Part shown: piece after piece, positions 26,347 to 35,356 of the stretch
Numbering within the stretch: the first letter of the stretch is position 1
How the letters are laid out: every line of letters starts with the position of its first letter
Origin: Streptomyces sp. TRM49041
Lineage (GTDB): Bacteria > Actinomycetota > Actinomycetes > Streptomycetales > Streptomycetaceae
DNA length: 64,000 bases
Assembly: GCF_008271805.1 (NCBI RefSeq)
Contig: NZ_VSRY01000095.1
Location: 1 to 64,000 of the forward strand
Direction: 5' to 3'
Program-made: the position numbers and the translations under genes
The notes under the pieces: model-generated
The model's input: only the letters and a program-made list of their open reading frames with translations
Told to the model about the DNA's origin: nothing
Database searches by the model: none

Positions 26347-27333
26347 TCAGCAGCCCTTGGCGACGGCGCGCAGCCGGTCCACCACGTCCGCGCGCAGGTC
26401 CGCGGGCTCCTGTACGACGACGTCGGGGCCGAACTCGACCAGCCAGGCGTCCAGACCGTGCCCGTACGGGATCTCCAGTTCGTCCCAGCCGTCGCCGCGG
26501 GGCCGTACGGTCAGGGCGCGGGCTCGCAGCGGGTAGCCGCAGTCGGCGCGCAGCCGGATGAGCGCCGTGCGGGTGGCGCTCTCGCCGGCCCAGCGTTCCA
26601 CCGTCTCGCGGACGGTGGAGACGTCCGGCACGGGAGCGGTGAAGGCGCCGGCCCGCGAGCGGACCTTGCCGGTGATCCTGGAGAGCCGGAAGACCCGCTC
26701 GGCGCTCCGGTCGCGGTCCCAGCCCGCCAGGTACCAGTGGCCGCGCCAGCACTCCAGCGTCCAGGGCTCGACATGCCGGGGCTCCGCGCGGGCCGCGTTG
26801 GACTTGCGGTACTCGAAGACGACGGGCCGCCGGTCGCGGCAGGCCAGCATCAGCGGTTCGAAGGCGGTCTCGTGGACCGGGATGCGCGGTTCGAGGGCGC
26901 CGGGCCGGTCCTCGTACGGGTCCTCCGCCTCGGGCATACCGGCGGCGCGCAGCTTCTGCAGGGCGCCGCTGGCGGCGCCGGCGAGGCGGGCCTGCTGCCA
27001 GACCTTGGCGGCCAGGCCGAGTGCGGCGGCCTCCTCGGCGTCGAGGTGGACGGGCGGCAGGCGGTTGGAGTCACGGCGGGCGAGGTAGCCGGTCTCGCCT
27101 TCCAGGTTCTCGACGGTCTCGATGACCAGGCCGAGTTCACGCAGATCGTCCTTGTCCCGCTCGAACATGCGGTTGAACGAGTCGTCGGAGGTGGACGCGC
27201 CGCCGTCGCCGGGGCCGAACGCCTCGACATATGCCTCGATGGAGCCGCGCAGCTCGCGCTTGCTGAGCGGGCGCCGCGTCCCCAGCAGGCACAGCGCAAG
27301 ATTCATCAGCCGCTCGGCCTTGGCAATGGCCAT
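26347..27333 (-). CDS. pafB: WYL-domain regulator PafB
   Basis: A 328-residue protein: N-terminal helix-turn-helix (RLMNLALCLLGTRRPLSKRELRGSIEAY), a central WYL domain (YRKSNAARAEPRHVEPWTLECWRGHWYLAGWD) and a C-terminal WCX domain. It pairs with PafC. ATG 27333 starts MAIAKAERLMNLAL, the usual PafB start. It heads the pafB-pafC-zinc ribbon-small membrane protein stretch. Confidence 0.9.
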   Translation of the reverse strand: MAIAKAERLMNLALCLLGTRRPLSKRELRGSIEAYVEAFGPGDGGASTSDDSFNRMFERDKDDLRELGLVIETVENLEGETGYLARRDSNRLPPVHLDAEEAAALGLAAKVWQQARLAGAASGALQKLRAAGMPEAEDPYEDRPGALEPRIPVHETAFEPLMLACRDRRPVVFEYRKSNAARAEPRHVEPWTLECWRGHWYLAGWDRDRSAERVFRLSRITGKVRSRAGAFTAPVPDVSTVRETVERWAGESATRTALIRLRADCGYPLRARALTVRPRGDGWDELEIPYGHGLDAWLVEFGPDVVVQEPADLRADVVDRLRAVAKGC

Positions 27334-27506
27334 CGACGCCCAGCACCTCTTCTTATGGAGTCACTATCGCCCGATGACCGTACCGTCCCGGGGTGGCGTG
27401 ACAAAAGTCGCCCCCGGATCACCTCGAACACCTGTCGCGGCCGGGGGAACGGGGGCCGGACGGTTGAGGGCCCGCGCCGGTCGGGCTCGGGCCCTCGGAG
27501 GCCGGT

Positions 27507-27531
27507 TCCGTCGCGCGCGTGGCGCGACGGA
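27507..27531 (-). terminator. Terminator downstream of the small FKBP gene
   Basis: TCCGTCGCGC (27507-27516) and GCGCGACGGA (27522-27531) form a perfect 10-bp stem with a 5-base loop, 7 bases past the FKBP stop. Confidence 0.75.
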
Positions 27532-27538
27532 CGGCGGA

Positions 27539-27910
27539 TCAGACCGCGACGAGGTCGCAGACGAAGATCAGCGTCTCGCCCGGCGCGATCTTGCCGCCGG
27601 CGCCACGGTCGCCGTACGCCAGGTGCGGCGGGATGACCAGCTGGCGGCGGCCGCCGACCTTCATGCCCTGAACGCCCTTGTCCCAGCCCGGGATGACCTG
27701 GCCGACACCGAGCTGGAACTGCAGCGGGGTGCCACGGTTCCAGGAGGCGTCGAACTCCTCGCCGGAGGAGAAGGACACACCGACGTAGTGAACCTTCACC
27801 ATGTCGCCGGCCTTGGCCTCGGCGCCGTCGCCGACCCAGATGTCCTTGATCTCCAGATCGGCCGGCGGCTCGCCACCCGGGAAGTCGACCTCGGGCTTGT
27901 CGATGCTCAC
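27539..27910 (-). CDS. FKBP-type peptidyl-prolyl cis-trans isomerase (cytoplasmic)
   Basis: A 123-residue single-domain FKBP without signal peptide. Family motifs are VKVHYVGVSFSSGEEFDASW, FQLGVGQVIPGWDKGVQGMKVGG and PPHLAYGDRG, ending LIFVCDLVAV. It accelerates proline isomerisation in the cytoplasm. It is 42 bp downstream of the FKBP lipoprotein gene, so they may form an operon, and a hairpin follows it. Confidence 0.92.
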   Translation of the reverse strand: MSIDKPEVDFPGGEPPADLEIKDIWVGDGAEAKAGDMVKVHYVGVSFSSGEEFDASWNRGTPLQFQLGVGQVIPGWDKGVQGMKVGGRRQLVIPPHLAYGDRGAGGKIAPGETLIFVCDLVAV

Positions 27911-27952
27911 GTCAGTGCTCCTGTTGATCGTTTGTGCACAACCCGCACAGTC

Positions 27953-28936
27953 TTACATCTTCGCGAGGATGTCGAGTGTGAAGACCAGGGTGGAGTTGGC
28001 CGGGATGCCCTCCGACGCCTGGTCGCCGTAGCCGAGGTCCGGCGGCACGACCAGCATGACGCGGCTGCCGACCTTCTTGCCGGCGAGGCCCTCCTGCCAC
28101 CCCTTGATGAGCTGCTGGAGCGGGAAGGCGGCGAGCTGCTCGCGGGAGTAGGTGGAGTCGAACTCCTTGCCGCCGTCCCACAGGACGCCCTTGTACTGGA
28201 GCAGCAGCTTGTCCTCCGGCTTCACCTCCTCGCCGTCACCCTCGAGGATGTACTCGGCGACGAGCTTCTTCGGCGCGGCGGCCTTCGGGACGGTGATGCT
28301 CGGCGCCTTGCCGTCGGTGTTGGTGCCGACCTTGGGCAGGGCCGCGTCGTCCTGAGGGGCCTCCTTGCCCTTGGCGGAGCTCTTGCCGTTGAAGGTGTCC
28401 TGGACGTCGATGACGAACACCATCGTGTCGGTGCCCTTGATGTCGCCGCGGCCCTCGGAGCCGTAGCCCAGCGACGGCGGGACGGCCATCTCGACGCGGC
28501 TGTTCGTCTTCTTGCCGGCCAGCCCGATGCGCCAGCCGTCGATGACGGAGCCCTGCTGGAGCTGGATCACCAGCGGCTGCTTACGGTCGTAGGAGTTGTC
28601 GAAGACCTTCGCCGTGTCCCAGATCTGGCCCAGGTAGTGGGCCTGGACGTAGTCCCCCTCCGCGACGGTCGTGCCCGAGCCGGCGATGACCGTCTTCACG
28701 GCCAGGTCACCGGACGGCTTGCCCTCGCCCTTGGCGACGGTCGGCTTCTCACCGAACTTCGTGCCGGCCGTGATGGCGGGGACCGGACCGTCCACGACCT
28801 TCGCGGAGGCGCCGGGCTCCGGGGCCGACGGGCTCTCGGCGACCTGGTCCTTGTCCTTGTCTGCCGTGTCCTCACCGCAGGCCGAGAGCGTGATCAGGCC
28901 GGCGGGAACCGCGAGGAGGAGGGAGCGACGACGCAC
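27953..28936 (-). CDS. Tandem-FKBP lipoprotein
   Basis: A 327-residue exported lipoprotein: signal peptide with lipobox LSAC (Cys 20), an acidic/low-complexity linker, then two FKBP domains. The first (about 85-190) contains DYVQAHYLGQIWDTAKVFDNS and PPSLGYGSEGRG; the second (about 220-327) contains LLLQYKGVLWDGGKEFDSTY and VPPDLGYGDQASE. It would act outside the membrane on folding of exported proteins. It sits between pafA and the small FKBP gene. Confidence 0.88.
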   Translation of the reverse strand: MRRRSLLLAVPAGLITLSACGEDTADKDKDQVAESPSAPEPGASAKVVDGPVPAITAGTKFGEKPTVAKGEGKPSGDLAVKTVIAGSGTTVAEGDYVQAHYLGQIWDTAKVFDNSYDRKQPLVIQLQQGSVIDGWRIGLAGKKTNSRVEMAVPPSLGYGSEGRGDIKGTDTMVFVIDVQDTFNGKSSAKGKEAPQDDAALPKVGTNTDGKAPSITVPKAAAPKKLVAEYILEGDGEEVKPEDKLLLQYKGVLWDGGKEFDSTYSREQLAAFPLQQLIKGWQEGLAGKKVGSRVMLVVPPDLGYGDQASEGIPANSTLVFTLDILAKM

Positions 28937-29091
28937 GGGAAGCCTCGTATCTGGTCGGGGGTCGATCTTGCGACTGGCGTGCGCGCCACTCTACGGCGTG
29001 CGCCGGGCACCGCACGAGGAACGTACGCACCTCCCGGCACGTTCCCCGCCCCGACTCCGCTCCCCCGCTTCCCCACTTCCCCTTCCGGACA

Positions 29092-29135
29092 CGCCTCGGG
29101 CCCCGCACCGGTCGCCCGGTGCGGGGCCCGAGGCG
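29092..29135 (-). terminator. Strong terminator downstream of pafA
   Basis: Bases 29092-29111 and 29116-29135 are perfect reverse complements: a 20-bp GC-rich stem with the 4-base loop TCGC, 11 bases beyond the pafA stop. No U-run follows, which is common in Streptomyces. Confidence 0.85.
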
Positions 29136-29146
29136 CTGACACGCGC

Positions 29147-30508
29147 TCACATCCCGGCGATGAGCTTCTCCACCCGGTCGTCGACCGACCGGAACGGGTC
29201 CTTGCACAGCACCGTGCGCTGCGCCTGGTCGTTCAGCTTCAGATGCACCCAGTCCACCGTGAAGTCACGGCGCTGCTCCTGGGCACGGCGGATGAAGTCG
29301 CCACGCAGCCGGGCCCGGGTGGTCTGCGGCGGCACCGACTTGCCCTCGAAGATCTTCAGGTCGTTGCAGACCCGGGCGGCCTGCCCCTTCTTCTCCAGCA
29401 GGTAGTACAGCCCGCGGCGGCGGTGGATGTCGTGGTAGGCGAGGTCTATCTGGGCGATCCTCGGGTGCGACATGGTCATGTTGTGCTTGGTCCGGTACCG
29501 CTCCAGGAGCTTGTACTTCATCACCCAGTCGATCTCGGTGCCGATCCGGTCGAGATCCTCCGTCTCGATCGCGTCGAGGGTCCGCTCCCACAGCTCCAGC
29601 ACCTGCGCCACCGTGCCCGTACGGATACCGCGCCGGTCCACGAAGTCGGCGGCCTTCTCGAAGTACTCCCGCTGGACCTCCAGCGCGGACGCCTCACGGC
29701 CGCTGGCCAGACGCACCTTGCGCTGGCCGGTGATGTCATGGCTGACCTCGCGGATCGCCCGGATCGGGTTCTCCAGGGTCAGGTCGCGCATCACCGTGCC
29801 GGCCTCGATCATCCGCAGCACCAGGTCGGTGGCGCCGACCTTCAGCAGCGTCGTGGTCTCGGACATGTTGGAGTCGCCGACGATGACGTGGAGGCGCCGG
29901 TATCGCTCGGCGTCCGCGTGCGGCTCGTCGCGGGTGTTGATGATGGGCCGGGACCGGGTCGTCGCGGAGCTGACGCCCTCCCAGATGTGCTCCGCGCGCT
30001 GGCTGACGCAGTAGACGGCGCCGCGCGGGGTCTGCAGCACCTTGCCCGCGCCGCAGAGCAGCTGGCGGGTGACGAGGAACGGAATGAGGATGTCCGCGAG
30101 CCGTGAGAACTCGCCGTGCCGGGCGACGAGGTAGTTCTCGTGGCAGCCGTAGGAGTTCCCCGCCGAGTCGGTGTTGTTCTTGAAGAGATAGACGTCGCCC
30201 GCGATTCCCTCCTCGTGCAGGCGGCGTTCGGCGTCCACGAGCAGACCTTCGAGAATGCGCTCACCGGCCTTGTCATGGGTGACCAGCTCGGTCACGCTGT
30301 CGCATTCGGGTGTTGCGTATTCCGGATGCGATCCCACGTCGAGGTAGAGGCGGGCGCCGTTCCGCAGAAAGACGTTGCTGCTGCGGCCCCATGACACGAC
30401 ACGGCGGAAGAGGTAGCGCGCCACTTCGTCAGGAGACAGTCGGCGCTGTCCCCTGAACGTGCACGTGACGCCGTACTCGTTCTCCAGCCCGAAAATGCGG
30501 CGGTCCAT
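29147..30508 (-). CDS. pafA: Pup-protein ligase PafA
   Basis: A 453-residue carboxylate-amine ligase of the glutamine-synthetase superfamily. The catalytic N terminus is [65 protein letters not shown] and [14 protein letters not shown] are the family ligand loops. It joins the C-terminal Glu of Pup to substrate lysines. It is upstream of the FKBP genes and downstream of the MFS gene (9 bp between the MFS stop and PafA start), so it may be transcribed with either. Confidence 0.94.
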   Translation of the reverse strand: MDRRIFGLENEYGVTCTFRGQRRLSPDEVARYLFRRVVSWGRSSNVFLRNGARLYLDVGSHPEYATPECDSVTELVTHDKAGERILEGLLVDAERRLHEEGIAGDVYLFKNNTDSAGNSYGCHENYLVARHGEFSRLADILIPFLVTRQLLCGAGKVLQTPRGAVYCVSQRAEHIWEGVSSATTRSRPIINTRDEPHADAERYRRLHVIVGDSNMSETTTLLKVGATDLVLRMIEAGTVMRDLTLENPIRAIREVSHDITGQRKVRLASGREASALEVQREYFEKAADFVDRRGIRTGTVAQVLELWERTLDAIETEDLDRIGTEIDWVMKYKLLERYRTKHNMTMSHPRIAQIDLAYHDIHRRRGLYYLLEKKGQAARVCNDLKIFEGKSVPPQTTRARLRGDFIRRAQEQRRDFTVDWVHLKLNDQAQRTVLCKDPFRSVDDRVEKLIAGM

Positions 30509-30517
30509 GACAGAACA

Positions 30518-31801
30518 TTACGCCTGACGGCCCGCGCTGAAACCGGGTTCGACGGTACCGTTTCGATCATTTTCCGATACGCGCACCACGTGTTCGGCCG
30601 CCTGCGCCGCCTTTCGCGGAGAAACCGCCAGCACCCCGCGCGTGGCCAGCAGCACCAGCAGCGCGGCGAGCCCGCCCGCGCCGGCCACCGCGAACCCCGC
30701 GGTCACACCCGCCAGCTCCAGGGCCGGGCCCGCCACGGCCGCGCCCAGTGCGGCGCCCACACCGAACGTGGTCACCAGCCACGAGAACGCCTCCGTCACC
30801 GTGCCGCGCAGCGCGTGCCGGTCCACGACGATGAACGCGCACGCGATGGCCGGCGCCAGGAACACGCCCGAGACCGCGGCCAGGACCGTCATCGCCACCA
30901 CGCCCGGGACGAGCATCAGCGGCAGGTACCCCAGCGCCAGCAGCCCGACCAGCACCCGCAGCCGGGCCTCGGGGGCGCCCGCCCAGGGCCGGGCCCCGTA
31001 GACGAGCCCGCCGACCAGCGCGCCCAGTCCCAGCGCGGCCATCAGCCCGCCGTACACGGCGTCGCCCCCGTGCCGGTCCGCGTAGGCCATCGCGGCCACC
31101 GTGATGGACCCGAGCGCCAGGCCGACGAAGAAGAACGAGCCGAGCAGCGCCAGCAGTCCGCCGGAGCGCAGCGCCCCCAGCCAGTGCGCCTCGCGCGGCT
31201 CCGAGCGCCACGCGCGCGAAGGGGCCGACACGACCACCGACAGTGCGCCGAGCAGCCCCGCCACATTGATCACGAGCAGCGCGGCGGCCGGCGACCAGAG
31301 CCAGACCAGCAGCGTCACCAGCAGCGGCCCAACCGTGAACATGACCTCCTGGGCGACCGCGTCCAGCGCGTACGCCCGGTGCACCCGGTCCTCCCTGCCC
31401 AGCACGCTCGGCCACAGGGCACGCAGGCCGCCTTCCAGGGGCGGCGTGAAGAAACCCGCCACGACCACGGCGGCGAAGGCCACCGGCAGCACCCCGATCC
31501 CCGCCGCCGCCAGCCACACCATGCCCAGCGCCGACACGACCGCCGCCGGGAACTGCACGCGCGGCTGCCCGTACAGGTCGACCGCCCGCCCCAGCAGCGG
31601 CTGCCCGGCCGCCGTGGCGAGCCCGTACACGGCGGCGAGCGCGCCCGCGAGGCTGTAGCCGCCGCCCTCCGCACGCGTGAACAGCACGATCGCGACATGC
31701 GCGGTGCCGTTGGGCAGACGGCCCACCAGCGTGCCCACGAGCAGCCGCATGGCGTGCGGTGCCCTGAGGATGTCGGCGTACCCGCCGCCTGTCACGCCCA
31801 T
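30518..31801 (-). CDS. MFS transporter
   Basis: A 427-residue, twelve-helix major facilitator protein. The N terminus is MGVTGGGYADILRAPHAMRLL with a strong GGAGGGGAG upstream of ATG 31801; an in-frame start at 31828 would add nine residues. The protein resembles drug or sugar exporters, with no substrate-specific motif. It is divergent from a LacI-family gene whose candidate operators lie between them, so expression is probably ligand-regulated. Its stop is 9 bp before pafA, and it may read through into that gene. Confidence 0.85.
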   Translation of the reverse strand: MGVTGGGYADILRAPHAMRLLVGTLVGRLPNGTAHVAIVLFTRAEGGGYSLAGALAAVYGLATAAGQPLLGRAVDLYGQPRVQFPAAVVSALGMVWLAAAGIGVLPVAFAAVVVAGFFTPPLEGGLRALWPSVLGREDRVHRAYALDAVAQEVMFTVGPLLVTLLVWLWSPAAALLVINVAGLLGALSVVVSAPSRAWRSEPREAHWLGALRSGGLLALLGSFFFVGLALGSITVAAMAYADRHGGDAVYGGLMAALGLGALVGGLVYGARPWAGAPEARLRVLVGLLALGYLPLMLVPGVVAMTVLAAVSGVFLAPAIACAFIVVDRHALRGTVTEAFSWLVTTFGVGAALGAAVAGPALELAGVTAGFAVAGAGGLAALLVLLATRGVLAVSPRKAAQAAEHVVRVSENDRNGTVEPGFSAGRQA

Positions 31802-31835
31802 GTCCTGCTCCCCTCCCCGGCGCACCACGCACGAG

Positions 31836-31867
31836 GTTTTACGTATAACCTGGATTCGTCATACGTA
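31836..31867. promoter_or_regulatory. Candidate LacI-family operators between MFS and LacI genes
   Basis: GTTTTACGTATAAC (31836-31849) is palindromic at 12 of 14 positions around a central CG, as LacI-family sites are. A second TACGTA core lies at 31862-31867, centred 22 bp downstream, two helical turns away. The sites are between the divergent starts. Confidence 0.55.
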
Positions 31868-31948
31868 CCATGTCGGCAGCCGCGGGTCCACCCCGCGCAC
31901 CGCCACGCAGAAGCCGGCGGTCACGGACACCGATACGGAGGCGGACCA

Positions 31949-32977
31949 GTGAAGGCCCCGGAACCGCTCGGCGGGCCCCGCCCCACCAGCCGCGACGTCG
32001 CCCGCGCCGTCGGCGTCTCCCAGGCCACCGTCTCGCTCGTCCTCGGCGACAAGTGGCGCGGCCGCGTCTCCGAACGGACCGCCGGACTCGTCCGCGACAC
32101 CGCCCGCGAACTCGGCTACCGGCCCAACCTCGCCGCCCGCAACCTGCGCCTCGGCCGCACCCGCACCGCGCTGCTCGTCGTCCCGGCGCTCACCAACGAG
32201 TTCTTCGCCCGCGTCTACACAGGCGCCGCCGGGGTGGCCGCCCGGCACGGCTTCGGCGTCGTCCTCTACCCGTCCCCCGAAGGCGTCGGCCCCGCCAAGG
32301 ACCCGTTCGCCTCCGCCCGGGCCGCCCTCGACGGCGTCATCGCCAGCTCCATGGCCACCGGCGCCCTCACCGCCTTCCGGGGCACCGACCTGCCTCTCGT
32401 CATGCTGGACAGCGACCCCGCCGACCCCGGCTCCGCCGTGCAGGTCAACCTGGACATGGCGGACGGTGTGCGTCAGGTGACGGACCATCTCCTGGGCCTC
32501 GGGCACCGCCGCTTCGCACACCTGGCCTCGGCCGTCCCGTCCTGGACCTTCGACGTCCGCGCCAAGGCCCTCGCCGCACGCCTCGGCGGACGCCCCGACA
32601 TCACCGTACGCACCGTCCCGGCGCCCCTCGACGTGGCCGGCGCCCGGGAGGCCGCCGAACGGGCCCTGACCGCGCCGGGGCCCCGCCCCACGGCCCTGGT
32701 CTGCGACGACGACATCGTCGCCGCCGGCGCCTGCAAGGCCGTACGGCGGCTGGGGCTGCGCGTCCCGGAGGACGTGTCGGTCACCGGATTCGACGACCTG
32801 GCGCTGGCGACCGCCCTGGAACCGGAGCTGACCACCGTGGGCCTGCCCGCCGAGCGGGTCGGCGAACGGGGCATGGAGGCCCTCCTCGCCGTCCTGGACG
32901 GCCGTACACCGGACAGCGCGGACCTGCCGGTCACCCTGCGGGTCCGCGGCTCCACCGCCCCACCACCGCAGGACTGA
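31949..32977 (+). CDS. LacI-family transcriptional regulator
   Basis: A 342-residue regulator with an N-terminal LacI helix-turn-helix (SRDVARAVGVSQATVSLVLGDKW), hinge helix (NLAARNLRLGRTRTA) and a periplasmic-binding-like sensor domain (about 65-335), ending with the VSVTGFDDLALATALEPELTTV signature. GTG 31949 has GGAGG (31938-31942) 6 bases upstream. Divergent to the MFS gene, which it probably represses until a sugar or other ligand binds. Ligand unknown. Confidence 0.88.
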   Translation: MKAPEPLGGPRPTSRDVARAVGVSQATVSLVLGDKWRGRVSERTAGLVRDTARELGYRPNLAARNLRLGRTRTALLVVPALTNEFFARVYTGAAGVAARHGFGVVLYPSPEGVGPAKDPFASARAALDGVIASSMATGALTAFRGTDLPLVMLDSDPADPGSAVQVNLDMADGVRQVTDHLLGLGHRRFAHLASAVPSWTFDVRAKALAARLGGRPDITVRTVPAPLDVAGAREAAERALTAPGPRPTALVCDDDIVAAGACKAVRRLGLRVPEDVSVTGFDDLALATALEPELTTVGLPAERVGERGMEALLAVLDGRTPDSADLPVTLRVRGSTAPPPQD

Positions 32978-32990
32978 CGGGCACAGAAAT

Positions 32991-33022
32991 GCCCCGGCCC
33001 GCCCTTGGGGGCGGACCGGGGC
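32991..33022. terminator. Bidirectional terminator between LacI gene and prcA
   Basis: GCCCCGGCCCGCCC (32991-33004) and GGGCGGACCGGGGC (33009-33022) pair at 13 of 14 positions around loop TTGG, between convergent stops. Confidence 0.8.
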
Positions 33023-33049
33023 GCTCAGCGCGTGAAATCTGGCCGGAAA

Positions 33050-33826
33050 CTACGCCTCCGAGTCCTCCGGACCCTCGGCGATCTCCGACTCGTCATCGGC
33101 GTCGTCCGTCGGGGCGCTCGCGGGCTCCTCCGCCGCCAGCAGCCGCGCCAGCTGCCGCCCGACGATTCGCCTGAACTTCCGCGACTGCGGACGCGTACGG
33201 TCCAGCACGGCCACTTCGAGCCGCTCCGCGGGGATCTCCCGCTCGCTGCCGTTGGTGTCCCGCGACAGGGCCTGCACGGCCAGCTTCAGCGCCTCCGCCA
33301 GCGACATGCCGTCGCGGTGGCGCTGGTCCAGGAAGCTGCTGATCTGCTCGGCGTTGCCGCCGACCGCGACCGAGCCGTGCTCGTCGACGATGGACCCGTC
33401 GTGCGGCAGACGGTAGATCTGGTCACCGTCGGGCGAGACACCCACCTCGGCGACGACCAGCTCCACCTCGTACGGCTTCTCCCCCGCGCTCGAGAAGATG
33501 GTGCCCAGGGTCTGGGCGTAGACATTCGCCAGCCCACGCGCCGTCACATCGTCACGGTCATAGGTGTAACCGCGCAGATCGGCGTAGCGCACCCCGCCGA
33601 TCCGCAGATTCTCGTACTCGTTGTACTTTCCGGCCGCGGCGAAGCCGATCCGGTCATAGATCTCGCTGAACTTGTGCAGCGCACGGGACGGGTTCTCACC
33701 GACGAAGACGATGCCGTCGGCATACTGCATCACAACAAGACTGCGCCCCCGGGCGATGCCCTTACGGGCGTACTCCGCCCGGTCGGCCATGGCCTGCTGG
33801 GGTGAGACATAGAACGGCGTCGACAC
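33050..33826 (-). CDS. prcA: Proteasome alpha subunit PrcA
   Basis: A 258-residue alpha-type 20S subunit. [27 protein letters not shown] is the N-terminal gate region; [18 protein letters not shown] and the Asp/Glu-rich C-terminal tail are typical. Alpha rings close the core and receive substrates from ARC. It follows prcB by 38 bp on the same strand. The GTG start at 33826 gives the expected N terminus. Confidence 0.94.
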   Translation of the reverse strand: MSTPFYVSPQQAMADRAEYARKGIARGRSLVVMQYADGIVFVGENPSRALHKFSEIYDRIGFAAAGKYNEYENLRIGGVRYADLRGYTYDRDDVTARGLANVYAQTLGTIFSSAGEKPYEVELVVAEVGVSPDGDQIYRLPHDGSIVDEHGSVAVGGNAEQISSFLDQRHRDGMSLAEALKLAVQALSRDTNGSEREIPAERLEVAVLDRTRPQSRKFRRIVGRQLARLLAAEEPASAPTDDADDESEIAEGPEDSEA

Positions 33827-33864
33827 CGGCTATCCGTCCCTTTCTGTCAGTGGCTGGGGGAACA

Positions 33865-34710
33865 TCAGAGCAGCTCGGCGCGCGGGCCGTCCGGGTGTTC
33901 CATACGGCGCTCCAGGATCGAGCGGGCCACGTCGGAGGACTCCACCTCGTTCAGCCGCCGGAAACCGTCCTCCGTGATCACCGTGACGATCGGGTAGATC
34001 CGGCGCGCCACGTCCGGGCCGCCGGTCGCCGAGTCGTCGTCCGCCGCGTCGTACAGCGCCTGCACCACCAGGGTGACGGCCTGCTGCTCGGTGAGGTCCT
34101 CGCGGTAGAGCTTCTTCATCGACCCGCGCGCGAAGAGCGAGCCCGAGCCGGTCGCCGCGTAGCCCTGCTCCTCGGAGCGGCCGCCCGTGACGTCGTACGA
34201 GAAGATGCGGCCCTTCTCGCGGTCCACGTCCCAGCCGGCGAACAGCGGGATCACGGCGAGGCCCTGCATGGCCATGCCCAGGTTGCCGCGGATCATCGTG
34301 GAGAGCCGGTTCGCCTTGCCCTCCAGGGAGAGCTGGGCGCCCTCGACCTTCTCGAAGTGCTCCAGCTCCAGCTGGAAGAGCTTGACCATCTCCACGGCCA
34401 GACCGGCCGTGCCCGCGATACCCACGGCCGAGTACTCGTCGGCCGGGAAGACCTTCTCGATGTCGCGCTGCGCGATCATGTTGCCCATGGTGGCCCGCCG
34501 GTCACCGGCCAGGACCACGCCCCCGGGGAACGTGACCGCGACGATCGTCGTGCCGTGCGGCACCTCGATCGCCCCCTTCACGGCCGGCAGCGTCCGGCGC
34601 CCCGGCAACTGCTCGGGCGCGTGCTCGGCCAGGAAGTCCATGAAGGACGAGGACCCAGGCGTCAGGAAGGCAGCCGGCAGACGCCCGGTACTACGAGTGT
34701 TGGCTTCCAC
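33865..34710 (-). CDS. prcB: Proteasome beta subunit PrcB
   Basis: A 281-residue beta-type 20S subunit. A 53-residue propeptide ends at PHG, and Thr54 ([13 protein letters not shown]) becomes the catalytic Thr1; Asp/Lys partners are in [15 protein letters not shown] 34710 has GGAGGGG a few bases upstream. The start overlaps the 3' end of the endonuclease VII gene, and prcA follows. Precursor length matches S. coelicolor PrcB. Confidence 0.94.
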   Translation of the reverse strand: MEANTRSTGRLPAAFLTPGSSSFMDFLAEHAPEQLPGRRTLPAVKGAIEVPHGTTIVAVTFPGGVVLAGDRRATMGNMIAQRDIEKVFPADEYSAVGIAGTAGLAVEMVKLFQLELEHFEKVEGAQLSLEGKANRLSTMIRGNLGMAMQGLAVIPLFAGWDVDREKGRIFSYDVTGGRSEEQGYAATGSGSLFARGSMKKLYREDLTEQQAVTLVVQALYDAADDDSATGGPDVARRIYPIVTVITEDGFRRLNEVESSDVARSILERRMEHPDGPRAELL

Positions 34711-34945
34711 GAGTTCCCCTCCAGGTAGGCGGCAGCCCGACGACGGTGTCGGGATCGTCTCCCAACTTGCCGATGGCCGAATTGCAGTTGAAGCACAGTA
34801 CGCCACGGACCTTACCCGTCCGGTGACGATGATCCACATGGGTGGCGGGCGGGTCCGCGCGGAAGCCCGCGGCGGGACGGCGTGCGCCGCCGTGTGAAGG
34901 CTGCTCGCGGCTCGTACACGCTCCACCGCGAGCAGCGCTCTTCAC
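34662..34945 (-). pseudogene. Recombination endonuclease VII-like (HNH/beta-beta-alpha-metal) gene, frameshifted
   Basis: As read, GTG 34945 opens an 84-residue frame ending at TAG 34691. It encodes [20 protein letters not shown] followed by [12 protein letters not shown], the signature of the phage endonuclease VII family (HxxDH and a CxxC zinc knuckle). After DTV the frame is unlike the family. The next frame from about base 34741 reads [10 protein letters not shown] then [16 protein letters not shown] and stops at 34662, which is the C terminus I recall for homologues at this pup-prcB position. One missing C near 34741 explains the break. A gene of this family regularly sits between pup and prcB in Streptomyces. 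The restored end would overlap prcB by 49 bp. A sequencing error is possible. Confidence 0.75.
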
Positions 34946-34997
34946 ATCGTGCTCGATACCCAGCCCCCCATTACCTTAGTTTCGAAGGGAAGGGACC

Positions 34998-35216
34998 CTA
35001 CTGGCCACCCTTTTGAACGAAGGACCGCACGAAGTCCTCTGCATTCTCTTCGAGTACGTCGTCGATCTCGTCCAGGACGGAGTCGACGTCGTCGCTCAGC
35101 TTCTCCTGGCGCTCCTTGAGGTCCTCCGAGGCCTGCGCCTCGGGTGCCTGCTCCTCGACCTCCTCGGTGGAGCGCGTGGCCTTCTGCTGCCCGCCGCCGG
35201 TGTCCTTGGTCGCCAT
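34998..35216 (-). CDS. pup: Prokaryotic ubiquitin-like protein Pup
   Basis: A 72-residue, highly charged disordered protein ending EDFVRSFVQKGGQ. The C-terminal Gln must be deamidated to Glu by Dop before PafA can ligate it. ATG 35216 (MATKDTGGGQQK) was chosen over an in-frame upstream start three codons earlier because it is the family N terminus. It is 52 bp upstream of the endonuclease VII gene and downstream of dop. Confidence 0.95.
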   Translation of the reverse strand: MATKDTGGGQQKATRSTEEVEEQAPEAQASEDLKERQEKLSDDVDSVLDEIDDVLEENAEDFVRSFVQKGGQ

Positions 35217-35313
35217 ATCCCTCACCCCGCTCGGATTGCCCGCTTGGTCAGGTGTCTCAAGATCAGACCCTACAAGCCCGGTCTGACATCGGCCCTGTCT
35301 TTCTCAACGTCCG

Positions 35314-35346
35314 GGGGCCACCTTCATGATTCCCTGCGGTGGCCCC
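35314..35346 (-). terminator. Terminator downstream of dop
   Basis: GGGGCCACC (35314-35322) and GGTGGCCCC (35338-35346) form a perfect 9-bp stem. It starts 10 bases past the dop stop. Confidence 0.65.
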
Positions 35347-35356
35347 GTGAAGCACC

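Noticed and set aside
27122..30106. Plus-strand frame of 994 codons across the FKBP and pafA region
   Set aside because: It is a shadow of FKBP, PafA and PafB genes on the minus strand. No ribosome binding site or family sequence.
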